64,000 bases of DNA from Paramormyrops kingsleyae. Its lineage: Eukaryota > Chordata > Actinopteri > Osteoglossiformes > Mormyridae. The stretch spans positions 27,911,501 through 27,975,500 of the forward strand of contig NC_132797.1 of the NCBI RefSeq assembly GCF_048594095.1, read 5' to 3'. A program made the position numbers and the translations under genes. Each line of letters begins with the position of its first letter. The first letter of the stretch is position 1. The notes under the pieces are model-generated. The model worked only from the letters and a program-made list of their open reading frames with translations. It did not search any database and was not told the DNA's origin. This document shows, piece after piece, positions 10,858 to 24,200 of the stretch.

Positions 10858-13800
10858 CTGAAAACAAAAAGAAAATATAAATTACTAATATCCTTAAAAT
10901 GTAGGAGCTATATAGCTCCACTCTAAAATGTAAAGAAAAATACATTTTAGCCAATGTAATGTTGTTTATATCCATTAAAACCATTACTATTACAATTAGT
11001 AATTGGTTGTTATATAATAAAAATGATTTTTAAGAAGCTGCACGTAACACAGCAGACAACCTACCCAAAATTAGAAAATAGATCAAATACCACGAAACTC
11101 AAAACATTGGTTTCAACTCTTGTAATGAATCCCAGACCATACTCCTTGTGTCACATGTCTGGATTTTCCATTGAAAAACTGATCTGAAAATCCAGACATG
11201 CTAATTTGAAATAATAAAAAAAAATTATTGGTAATATACCTCAATGGATTTTTTATGGACCTTTGCCATTTCCATTTTCAACATTGTTTTTTCCTTAGTT
11301 AAGTCGTCAATAAGTGTCTTAAGCTCCACAATGCTTTTGCCACTTGACTGAAGCTGGACCTGTAGAGATGCTATCCGGGCAAGAACCTCTTCGCTGCTTT
11401 CTTTTGTCATCAGTTCATCTCTCTCCATCTTCATGTTTCTCAGCTCTTCCTCTAGCCTCAAACGCTCTTTTGTTAGATTTTGGGTAAGAGTCTGCAGCCT
11501 CCCAATCTCAACAGTATTGTCATTCAGCACCCTGCTCTTCTCCTCGATGGTCCTGTACAGAGTCTCATTACGGACGTTTGCCTCCTTGACTCGGGCTTGT
11601 TCCTGCAGGAGCTGGTGTTGAAGAGCCTTCAACTCAGTAGACAGCCTGTCAACCTTCTCCATGGTAGACTTCTGTTCCCTCATGCTCTGGTCCAGGGTAT
11701 CTTGAAGTCTCCGTAGCTCCTGGTCCTTTCTTCTGTCTGCACTGGTGGTTTCCTCCTGTTGCCGCCTAAGCACAGTAATGGTGCTTGTGTATTCTCTGCA
11801 GGACTGTGTCAGCCTGTCCAACTCTGCCTCCAGCCTCTTCCTCCCAGTAGCCTCATCCTGTGTCTCCTTCCTCTGTTTTTGAAGTTCAGCCTCTAATCGA
11901 TCTACTACTTGCTTAAAATCATGAATTCTGGCCTGGAGATCACCTGAGAGCAGCTCCAACTTGCCCTTTTCACCAGTAAGCCTTTCGCGTTCACGTGTAA
12001 CCTTGATGAGATCTTGTTCTGTTAATTTCAGCTTGCTGATGATTTCAGCAGAGGCAGCAAGCTTTGCCTGAAGTTCAGTTAGAGCTTGGTTCAGCGTGGC
12101 ATTTTCTGCCTCCATGGATCTTTTCTTCCTTAATTCATCCTCAACATTTTGTGTCAGCAATGTTACCTGCCTGTTTTTGTCTTGGAGTGTTGTGGTGGTT
12201 TCTGTCAGTGATTTTTTTATCTTCTCCAAGATAATCAACTGGTCCTTGGACAGGGTAAGCTCCCGCTCATATCTAGCTAGACTGTCTTCAAGAGACTTGT
12301 TTCTGAGATTTCGATCCTCGATGTTCCCTTTCAGAAGTCTCAACTCTTCTTCTAAAAGGTCGATACGGGTGTTTCTGATCTGTATTAAAAAACAAAATCT
12401 GTGTTTTATTCATATATACATGGGTCGACCCACAAAAAACCATACACGTTCTTCAAATAATATGTACCATATTATTTCAGGCCTGCCTTGTGATGCTTGT
12501 AATCTACTATCTGCTTCGATTGTAATGTTTCTTATGAAAACGTCTACTCAATAAGCAAAATGCAAAATAAACAAAAATGTACCTTCAGCTCTTCCGAGTT
12601 CTTTACCATTTCTCCCAAGAACTTGTAGTAGTCACTTGATCGAGTGAGAAGCTCAATGTATCGGGACTGCAGATTTCCCATCTGGGAGGGGGGGGATAGT
12701 TTTTTGGTAAAGAACAGGAAATCCACTTAAACAGTTTTATAATAACAAAAAGTTTTATTGCCGCACACATCTACAAAAAACAATGCTTATTCCGTTTCTC
12801 TGGCATTTGGTGTCCTACTGAATAAATCACAACATCTGTTTAGTTGGTATTCTTCTGGAATTTCGACGCTTTTCCTTTCATAGTACATTCTGTCTAAAAT
12901 CCTATGTTGCAAAATACTGTACATAAGATAAATGCAAGTTTTTCATTTTTGCCAGGAATTTCATGTAAGAAATATGCAGCAATACAAGTAAAGGTTGGTG
13001 TGTGACTCAGCAGGGTAGGATGAGATCGAAGGGTTGCTAGTTCAAATCCTGGGGGTGATTTCACAGTTAGGCCCCCTCTTAAGTAAAGCTCCTAACCCCC
13101 AATTGTTGCAGAGATTGTCTGACCCTGCTTTCTCAAAAATGCATGTCACTTGATTAGGGTTGCCGCGATTAGACGTAGTCAATGACGTTGATGCTGAAAA
13201 TGCGTAATTAATATTTTAAATCGAAGCATCGTTTTAAAAAAAATTTTTCAATGAAATTGCTATTATGATTTCTAAAAGACTTCAATTCATTATAACAAAT
13301 GTCTTCCTTTAATATCTCTATTTAATTGTGGGAGTAGTTCCAATTATGACAAAACAAAAAGGTGGTTTTACACTATGCAAAGTTCAATGGCATACTACAG
13401 GGGCACTAGCGCTATGCACTAGCGCCTGAAGACCGCCAGAATAAGCAAAACCACCGTGAGTGTTGTCTATTCATGTTAATAAAATTACCATTAGTACGGA
13501 GAGCTTTTTAATATTTTTTGTCCTTGTAGCTCATGATTAAAGCCATAAAGTTATCTGCCTGCTATCTTAGAATCTCCACTGAATTAGTGCTTGAGAAAAT
13601 TTTTGGGCTAAAATCTGGGCTTATTCTACATGGATTGATGGTGCCAGTGTGTGTTCATGTGCATTGGGTTTGCTGGGACCAGTGTTGTTATCATAAACTA
13701 AGACTGAAATTAAAACAGACACTGAATAAAAGAAAATATTTTGTGAACTCAATTATAATAATAAAAAAAAGTGTCGGACTTAAATCAACAAAAAGTAGTG

Positions 13801-16800
13801 CCACACCACCAACATCTGTTTAACTTGTTTATCCACAATTTCTCATCTTTTAAAAGATGTTGTGGTTGCTAAGCTGTCCCTTTTTTCATTGCTACTTAAG
13901 TGCTTATTGCTTCCATGATTTACCAAAAAAGTAACAAGTGGTGTGCTCTGCTAACCGAATTTAATAAACGTAAGGATACACTGAATTTATACAAATTACC
14001 GTGGGCATAACAGTACACATCTCATTAATGTTTTAGGCATACTAATAATTTGTTTATGGAATTGTTGGCGAAAATAATGTCCGTATAGTGCTGAAAAACC
14101 GACATCCATTATCTAAAGCCCTACTATAACATACAGTTTGTTGTTGTCAAAATAAAATTGACATAAAATTAAACGGTCTATTTGATTTTCTGGAGGAAAA
14201 TTAATCAGTTAGATTAATTGACCAATTGGTAAAATAGTCGATAGATTAATCCATAGAAAAATGGTTAGTGGCAGCCTTACACTTCATACACTGGATCAGG
14301 TAAATGCTGATCAAACAGTAACTAACCTCTACAGAGATGCCTGTGGCAGGGGACTGGAGCAGAGTTTGCCGAACAGGGATGTTCAGCAGGGTTTCTAGGC
14401 CTGCTCCATATGCGGCCAGCTGTCGCTCATAATCCTGCAAAAAGCACCCCCTACTGGTCAGTGGTGGATTCTGCGCACCTCCCTCAATCAAAATACAAGT
14501 TATTAAGTTTGAAATGGATGGGATTATTCGGCCAGTCCCTACCTTAATGGAGACAACACAAGTGTCTGCATCTCGTTGAACGTCTTCTACGGTTGTTCGC
14601 TTCCCTTTAATCTCGAAGTTCAGTGCCTGTAAAAGGCACACATGGAGAAAAATTAGCTAATGTCAATACTGGATTAAGAACTGCAAAACTGGTTTTAGTT
14701 CACCTTTACACTGTACAGTGATACCTCAGTTCTCGAACTCATTAGATCTCGAATTTCTTAAAAGTCGAACCAACCAGTTAAAAAAAAAATTAGCTAGAAC
14801 TCGATCTGAATCTCAGAAGTCAAACCATGAACGCCAACCTAAGATAAATTGTACGCCCGGGGAAATGAGTCACGCGGCACATCTCTCAGCGGAAACAAAG
14901 GGTAACGCTTCAGTCTCAGCCTGGCATTCGCTGTGATAGCATCCTGCATGTTTACACTAGCTGAATACATATATTTAGACAGTAAAAATACATTTAGACA
15001 ACGATAGACAGTAACAGTAATTATTATTATATAATAAAATACATTTTAAAATAATGATTTCTTATTAATTATTTTAATAATAATAAACCATTAATACATT
15101 TAATTATAATAATATTGTGGTACCGAGCGGGGACGGAAGGGAGACAAAGACGCAGACGTCAGGGTATCGAGGAATGCGGGGTTTAATTACAGGTAAGGCA
15201 GGCAGAACGCAGACGGACAATACAATGACCAGACTGGGGAAACAAACTGAAACGCGGACGAAATACAGAGGACTAATGACAACAACCAAAACCAAAGCTG
15301 ATCACACGAGGTTTCCACATGGGGTTAACGAGGGGGCGTGGCACACGGAAGGAGCGGACGATCGGGGCAGGGCACATTGTTTCTAGTTCATTTTGCGTTT
15401 AAATAAAAAAAACATGCTAAAAAAAACATATTTAGATATAATTTTTTGGGGGCGGGAACCAATTAATTGGTTTTCCATTATTTATTATGGGGAAAATTCG
15501 ATCACAACTGGAACTTTTTAGGATTCGATCCGGAGTTCTGAACGGATGAAATTTGAGTTCTGAGGTACCACTGTATTTTATTTGACTTCAGCCATTTTGA
15601 ATCACATTCACACTGGACTCCTTCTCTTTTGCTTGCCTACATTATACTTCCACTGTAAACATGTTACAGATCATGACAGAAGCATGCAGGAAGTATGTCA
15701 CATACTAACAGGCATGGTATTCCACCAGGCAACAGAGTGCAGTACCTTCTGCTGGTTCAGGTTCTCCATTAGAACCTTGACGTCATCTATTTTGGCAGCC
15801 TGCAGCCTGTCCTGCCGTTTCCCTGTCTCATCGATCCACTGGTCGAGGGTGGAGCTGGTCTGAATGTAGCGTTGGAGGAGCTGAAGGAACTTCTCCAGGT
15901 CCTGTGACCTGGGGTAGCAGTAAAGGGTGCGACTCAGTTAGGGGGTGTGGCCGGGTCTCTTCTGACTGGAGGGTCACCAAACCCTGCTGCTCCTCAGTTG
16001 ACTCACAGCTCACACAACATTTTTATCAGGAAATCTATTGTATACTTAATGAATCCCAACCAAACATCAAGGTGAAGCACCATATGCAAAATGGACATCA
16101 GTAATCATTAAAATATTAAATGTATAAATAAGACAACTGGGAGACAATAAGATGAGGACAGTGGTTCTCAAAATGTTTTACACTGCATACCACCTCAGAG
16201 AATATTAGGCTCTCCACATACTGCTATTGTGACTAACATCATAAAAGTAGATACTGCCACATACCACCAGTGGTACACATACCATAGTTTGAGAGCCACT
16301 GCACAAGGAAATAATTTTCTCCCATAACCCTGCAAAGTGCATCATCTTCAACACTCTGACAGCAGCTGGAGACAGAACTTCAGAGACACTAAGTCAAGCT
16401 GACTAAACACTGGGGGCCATGTTTCCTTTTCTCAAATCCCAGCACACATTCACCCAGTGAGAAGAAAACAATTTTAACAAACTGTGGCACATATGAGCAG
16501 CAGAATGAGATTTGGGTGATTGGGACACGCCTTGCCTGTTATCAATCTGGGCCATGATCCGACGCCAGCGGTCATTCATCTGTCCCACCAGCTCAGAATA
16601 CTTGGACAGGTCCACGTCACACTTGTGAAATGACTGGCTGATCTGGCTGTTGCAGCGAACCACGTTGTTCAGCTCGGTGTCTGTCGCATTCAGCACGTCT
16701 CGCTTCTGCTCCAGCTCCATCCTCATTTGCTGCAAATTGCAACAGTGAACATACACACATGAACAGTGTTATCAGTTCCTATATCCTGTTATACCGCGGA

Positions 16801-19800
16801 GGTTCCTGACCTGAACTCATCCATTAACCTCCTGAGACCCAAGGAAAAAAGTGTCCTTCAATTTTAGGTTATTTGTCTTTGGATGAAATAAGACATCTTA
16901 CGATTTAGATTTTTTTCAAATTTATTTTTATTTTTAATTTCACAGCATGTCCTCTCTAGTGTACAACAGGAATAAATATGTTTCCGTACATTAGTGAAAA
17001 GATAGATGCAAAAACAAAATGTCCACTACAATGGACATAAATGAATGGGTGGGGTCTCAGGAGGTTAAAACTAATTTTTTGAGGCAAAATATGTACTTTA
17101 ATTAAAGAAAAAACAGCCATCCACCATCCAGCTGCTTCTCCTAGCTAGGTCGTAGGTTAAAAAAAGATACCTCTGTGTACCACCGGTGGTACACATGCCA
17201 TAGTTTGTGAACCACTGTCATAGCTGATAATTACAAAAGCATATCCATTGAAATCAAAATAAAACCTGAGTGACTGAAACACTGGGGCATGATGCCCAGG
17301 TCATGCTGGAAATCCATGGTCAATTCTAGGACTGCACGAGAACCTTCAGTCATACCTTCAGGACACCTAGGTAGTCCTCCACTTGCTTAGGGTGCTGGGA
17401 AGTGGTGTCCTTCTCTGTGAGCCGTGCCTCATGCACCTTGATTATGTCCTCTGCCTGCAGCATGCTCTGGAGCAGTGTCCGGAGTGCCTTCAGCCTGAGG
17501 TTCGAAAGGAAAAAAACAGCAGACATATGGATAATAAGAGATGTGCTTGCAAGCAAAGATGCTGAATGCAAGTGATCTGATCTGAAACTCAGAAAACAAT
17601 GATAATCAAAGTTTTTTTTAAAAAAAAGTAATAACAATGGATACGTGGACAAATGAAGAGACCCAAGGTTAATTTGTGATCTGGTCAGAAGAACAGATAC
17701 AACAAGACCAGGATGGCATGACAAGAAATAAAAAAATATTTGGTATAATATATTAGGGCTGCACAATTTTGGAAAAAGATCAAATTTCACAATGTGATTT
17801 TGTTTTAATAAATACTTGGATATTTATAAAAGAAAAATTCAAAGTAAACACATTTCTCACATATTCTTCTATGAGCAATTTAAATAGCAAAAACTAAATG
17901 ATTATGATCGTCTCAAAGAACGCATACAGAGCTCATGCAAAAGCAGTGGAGGGGAACTTATTTTTTAAACATATACCAGGTAATCTTGAAAAAAGAATAT
18001 TCATTAAAATTGCAAAGTTTTTTTTTGCTATGACAAACTTGAAAACTGAAACTTAAACCCCTCCTGCTATAATGTCCAAACAGTATGAAGCCATGAAAAA
18101 GCCTGATCTGAAACAAGCCGACCTTCGCTGTCCTTGCAGTACTACATGTACAAAATACCCCACCTCGTGGTGTGATGTCATTTAGTGCCAGTACCAGTTT
18201 TTACGCCACTGAAAAACCAACACCTTGAAGTACCATACCTTTTTGTCCTTTTCTGAAGTATCAAAAGTACATTTCCTAATGGAAAAGTGCCTTAAGAGAT
18301 TATAGAAAGGAATCAGGGTTGTTTCTGGGGCACCACTCAAAAAGTCACTTTGGGCCTAACAGACCCCACCTAATGTATGACCGTTAGTGACTAACTGGGG
18401 GCTCTGAGGTTTGGGAGCCATGCAAATATTTGGGACCCTTCTGGGTATTTAACATAGACTTGCTTCAATGTAAATACAGGACAGATTTGATGGAGGAGGA
18501 AGTTAAAGTGTCCACTAGCAGCAACCAATCCATTAGAGTCAAGCTAATGACCTTACCTGTCCAAGTAAGCAGTGGAGAAGCCTTCCAGGGACCCCAGTTT
18601 CTGGTTGATGGCCGTCAGCTCTGTCTGGAGGAACTTGGCCTTATCCGAATCCGTAATGCCCTCTAGCTGCTTCAGGATCTTCTCCTTCAGCCTGAGATAT
18701 TCATCTCTCATAGTGCCAATCTCACGGTATAGGGTCTAGAAAAGTCGAAATGTGTGAAATTCAGACTGACTTCTAAATATGTGCTTCTTGACAACTACCC
18801 CGCCTGCCAGAGAAACAGTCTCTCTGACAGTGTAAACCTTCAGATTAAGAAATATCAATGTCAGATTTTAAAGGGAAACGGCTATTCAATGGGGATGACA
18901 CAGCACAACACCAGAACAGTGAAAAGGGCACAAACTCACATGCCCTCAGTAGCTCTCCATCATAAACAAGGGTCCAAGATGATCAACTTCTCAACATGGA
19001 TAGTACATCATGGCCCAATTTTTTTTATTAAAAAATTCAGCTATTTAGCAGTATAAAATTAATTGGGGTTGAATTCAATAATGCCATAGTTATCAACCTT
19101 TTTACATTGCGTACCACCCCAAAACATATCAACTCATGTACCACAAGAACCACGGCACTATTGCTAAGCAACAAGGATGGCTGCTCCATGCAAGGTCAGC
19201 CTGCCCACACCTACCTCCAGCTGGACAATGCGCTGGGAACACTCCTGAACGCTGTTTTCCCTCAGGGGCACGTGGAGATACTGGGTGAGACCCATCTCAG
19301 AGGCCTCCAGCCTCAGCCGCAGGTTGTGCAGCTCCGTCAGAAATGTTGTGTCCTTGACCTCCTCCTTGACCTCCTTACCATCTGTAACAAGGGATGCCGG
19401 AAATTGCCATTAGCCTGCTAAGCTAACACCATGACTGCCATGAGTTGTGGGCTCCTTTAAAAAAAACATTTAAATGTTTCTTTAGGAAAACAGGCTCAAA
19501 ATTTAACTTTAATATACAGTGATGCTGTAAAGGGGTACAAAGTTGAGATGATTCCAAGGGCTTCTGAGTGACAGGGGCCCTAAAAAGTTGGAATATAATT
19601 GGATTTCATATCGGAATTCATGTGACTTTTACGTCACTCTCGATCGACGTTCGTCACAATTCTGCACAGGCAGAAGTCACCATATGTCTCCGTCAGAGTG
19701 CCAGACATGGAGGAGAGCACAGAAGCTGGCCAGTGGAGGGACAGTGAGGTGCTGGATTTAATAAGTATTTGGGGAGATAAATCTGTTCAGGCAAAACTGG

Positions 19801-21234
19801 AAGGTTCATATCGTAACCGGGCAGTTTTCGAATCAATAAAGTAACGTCTTTGTTTTTGCGCATGTGGGTCATTGCGTCTGTTGTTTTGTGCGCACGCAGG
19901 CCAGTTCAGTATAGTGAACCGTTCACATTGAAATCTGATATTGCCCACATTTAAAACAGTAATGTGAACAGGCAAACAAAAAATCTGATCTGAGCAGGAA
20001 GTCAGAATTGAGTATTAAGCCCTGCAGTGTGAACGTAGCCTAAGATTCTGTACAGAAGACCCTGGAGTCCACTAGGGGGAGCCCTATAACCACATTTCAT
20101 TAGGACACAGGCTTACCATATCCGGGCAGTTGCACAACCAATTTGTTGTAATGTGCTTGGGCACCAGTGTACTGAGTCTCCATGTTCATCTTGTCTTCTT
20201 CGCCGAACAACTCGGAGCCCCGGTAGTTGCGCTGGAACTCCTGGTAGTTGGTCTCCAGGCTTCTTATGAGGTTACGGTACTCCTCTGGACGCATCCGTAC
20301 GAGCTGCAGGGACGGCGGAGCAACATGATGAACAATGTTCCCCCATGGGAGTTGTTTGCCAGTCTGCACCTTTGCTGCCGTTATGCGACACTCAGGTCAA
20401 CAGGAAATTTAACTAGCTCTAATCAACAAGCTGTCATAGAGATGTATGCATGAGATTCGATGGGCACCCAAATTCCTGCTGGATTTCCTGCTTGTAGAAC
20501 CAGACAGGAAGTTGTGCTACCCAGATGTTCCCGGTGAGACGTACCATGCTGATGCTCAGTGAGTTGATGCGGCTAATATCAATCAGGCACAACTGCCAGG
20601 ACATGAGGCTCTTAATGTTGATGAATAGCTGGTTAAACAGGGCCAGGATGGCTTCATAGTACTGTTCGTTCCTATGATGGGCAAAACAAGTCTCCATTTT
20701 AGCTCGGGGGTGTGGTCCTCCCTGCTGCTACCCAACCCCTCCCCCACCAGACACATAGCTTTGGAGAAATCGGTCAGCACAACTGCTAATGCTTCCAACT
20801 GGGGGAATTACAATCATTCCACAACATTGTAATTGTTCACTATGAATCTTTTCATAGTGTTAATTGTTTCAGTTTTGCACCATATTTGGAATAAATTATT
20901 TCAAAATTAAGTTAAATTTAAGAATTAAGAATGTGCAATTATATTTTTATAAAAGTTTGTTTTAGTCTCTCCATTATGCTCTTATTTTCACAAATATGTT
21001 ATTGATAATCTAAAAAGGTTTCTGATTAGTACAACCACCTGCCCATAAAGTAGTGCTTCTCAAACTTTTTGTTTGGAAACCCCCCCCTCCCAAAAAAGAT
21101 CGGTCAAGTCTCATTTGAAACAATAAAATTCACTGAGTGGGGGTGACGGTCCTCAGTGATCAAATTTGCTAATGAATTGCTAAAAATAAAATTTCTCAGG
21201 GGAAGGGGGTTTGGGATGCCAACAGAAATTTTAC

Positions 21235-21266
<32 letters not shown>

Positions 21267-24200
21267 TTTAGTATATTCAGAAAATCATTTTGTGATCACT
21301 TGCAATTATTTGTCAACCCTCCAGAAGGTTTTGACCCACAGTTTGAGAACCACTGCCTTAAAGGACCTAAAGATGTCCTCATGACCCCTTTACTAACAGG
21401 ACACATAGGCTTGGGTTTTGCCTATAGTGGCTAAAACAGAGATTAATGGTTCCTATGGTCTTACTTGTTGGCCAGACCAATGCTGAGTGGGTTGGGGGGA
21501 GGCACAAGAAGGCAGACAGATGGGACCAGCATGTCCAGACCCCCTGGACCTGTCACGTGCCATTTGCTGCGCTGGCTGTTGTCCTTCAGGATACCCTCAT
21601 CACCATTAAGGATCACCTTCTGCAGAGCAAAGTGAAGACCAGCTGAGTGATGGTGTTTGTGCATCTGTGAGGCTGTGCACAAACGTGTACAAGCATGCTT
21701 CACTGACCTGGTCCTGCTTGAAGTCACACAGGGCCCTCACAATCACCGGGCTGCTGGTCTTCTCCTCTGCATTTCGTGGCTTCAACCTCACAATGTTTTT
21801 GGACTTGTTGACCAGGAGCTGTACCTGTCTCTTGTTCTCTGTCAGCCTCTCCTTTTCCCTCTGAGGATCAGAGGGGTAAAAATCAATGACCAAATCAAGT
21901 GGAGCCCCTTGAAGACCAACCCTTCACTCCCTTGGTCGACCAATAATGCTGACCAATAAGGTTTTGATTCCTAAGGTCAAACAAAAAGTTGCATCATGAT
22001 TTGAACGGGGGAACCATACTCTACCTCCAGGTTCTTCAACAGTTCCTGAAGGGTCTCAAGGGATGTGACCCTGTCGCACATAAATTTCTTACGCATTGTA
22101 TCATGCTGGTCCTGCAGTTTGCCGTAGGTCTCATTGGCTTCTTTAAAAAACTTTGGAGGAGAAAAGTACATTTTTGATTAATTTATTTTGACTGATACTT
22201 CAATAAACGATATGAAGTGATTGGTGGCCAATGTTCCACTAATATGCAAGGTCAACAGCTGAATGGGGGGCAGAGTGCTGGGGGGGTACCTGGCTATAAG
22301 ATGCATTCTCCTTAAGGTGTACGTTGATACACTTAGTGATCTGAAGGAGCCAGCTCCACTGGGTCTGCAGGGTGTCCATATAAGCCTAAAAACATAAGTA
22401 GAGGTATAGCCCAACACCCTTAAAATAATGAGCATAGGAGTCAAACAAAATAAAACAAAACAAAACCACAAAACAAAAGCTTCCATGGGGTTGTTTTGAA
22501 AACTCAGAGACCCTTAAGCTTACCTCAATCTTGTCGGATGCTGGGTGACCACTCTGAAGGAGAATGTCTACCTTCTGCTTGAGTTTGTTAAGATCCTTTT
22601 CCTTTTCTTCCAAGTCACACATGAGTTTCTAACCAAGTGTAACATGATTCAGAAACACAACCATCACAGTATGGCAAGACAATTTTGAGGTTTAAACATT
22701 ATATGATACAGTTTCATCCTAAGTGGATTACACTTCCAAGTATAAGCAAGTTTGTGATGCTTGAAAATCCTTGACAAAATATATTAAGTAAAATGAAGAC
22801 AGGAAGATGAATTTAATTGTTTGTAAAAATCTGCAAATGAAGGCTGACTTTCAGAGATTAAAGAGAAGAGGCAAACATAGTATTCAAGAATATCTACAAG
22901 CATTTAATCCTGGAATTAGTTCCAAGATCTAGTTAGCAAGTCTGCAGGCAATGGGAAATATTAATAGAGCAAAAATTCCATAACAATATTCACTGCCCTG
23001 GAATAAAACAACCAATAATCTCTGAGATCTTATTGTGGTCTCACCTCAATCCTAGGTAGCTTGTGTATATATGCAAAGACTCTACCCAATGACTGCAGGG
23101 CAAGGTTAATAAACAAATATTCTAAATTCTAAACCCCAAAGTAGTATGTGTCAGGGCTGTGAAGTGGGTTTTCCTTCACTACACCTGCAACAAATATGAA
23201 TTTATGAACAAATTTAGTAGTAATGAATCAGCTGGCCGTAGAGTCAGGTGAAAAAGAAGCCTGCTAGAATATCTTAGGACTAGAACAAAATATCCTAGTT
23301 TGACTGACTTCTTCTAAAACTTCCACTTAAAAATCAGTGTTCCGTACTGTAACCTTATTTTCTTGAAGGCTTTTGGGCATTCAATCCAAACACTTCTTAC
23401 CCTAAGTAAACAACACTCTCCTTACATAACCTAAACAGTTATATACCCAACAGAACCCTTAAACCGGTATGCTTGAAGCTTGTTCCTGCATGTCAGAGTG
23501 TAAGAAGCTATTTTAGATACTAGGTGCTTAGAGATTTAGTGGTGTATGGCTCAATGGATTAAGACATTATGGTCGCAATCAGAAGGTTTTTTGTTCAAAT
23601 CCCATGATTGCCGGAGTGACTGTACCATTGGGCCCTTTAGCAAGGACCATGATCCCCAATTGCTGATTATGACCCTGTTTTCTCATAAAAGCGTCTGCCA
23701 TAATAATAATGAAATGTTTCTTACTGAGTAGTTCTCCTGTCTCTTGGAGAGGTAGGTATCTATGTTCTTGTCTCCCCAGTCGGACACCAACTCTTCTTCT
23801 TCGCGCTCATTCACCCACATGATCTCCCTGGAAATCTCCTCGATGATCGCCTGAAGTTCCCTTAGCTGGTTGGTGCGGTTACAGGACATCCTCTGAATGG
23901 AATAGTGTACAGGAGGAGGTTGGTGAGACAGGCAGGCATGTGCTTGCATCAGTGTTTATTAAAACAAAGATGCACAGTCTCACCTGCAAGCTCTCCCACT
24001 CCTGCTCCAGCATATTCAGGTTGGCTTTGTCTCTCTTTTGCAACTGAAACGAGAAGGAAATTAGGGTTTGGGGTTTGATCATGATCAATTTATACTGGCA
24101 ATCAAAAGTTTCTGAACTTTTAAAAAAAATAACTTGAGGCTTTGATTAGTAAAATACCTAGAACCTGTTCAGCAGTGATCACTGTAAAAGGGGCCTATTT

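Noticed and set aside
11240..12379. Desmoplakin isoform II encoded by the genome
   Set aside because: The mammalian short isoform lacks the C-terminal part of this exon, but that part is clearly present here. It is the middle that is missing.
23540..23712. Functional tRNA gene
   Set aside because: A- and B-box-like motifs are present, but no cloverleaf can be formed and a SINE body follows. The same holds at 12994-13155 and 4345-4497.
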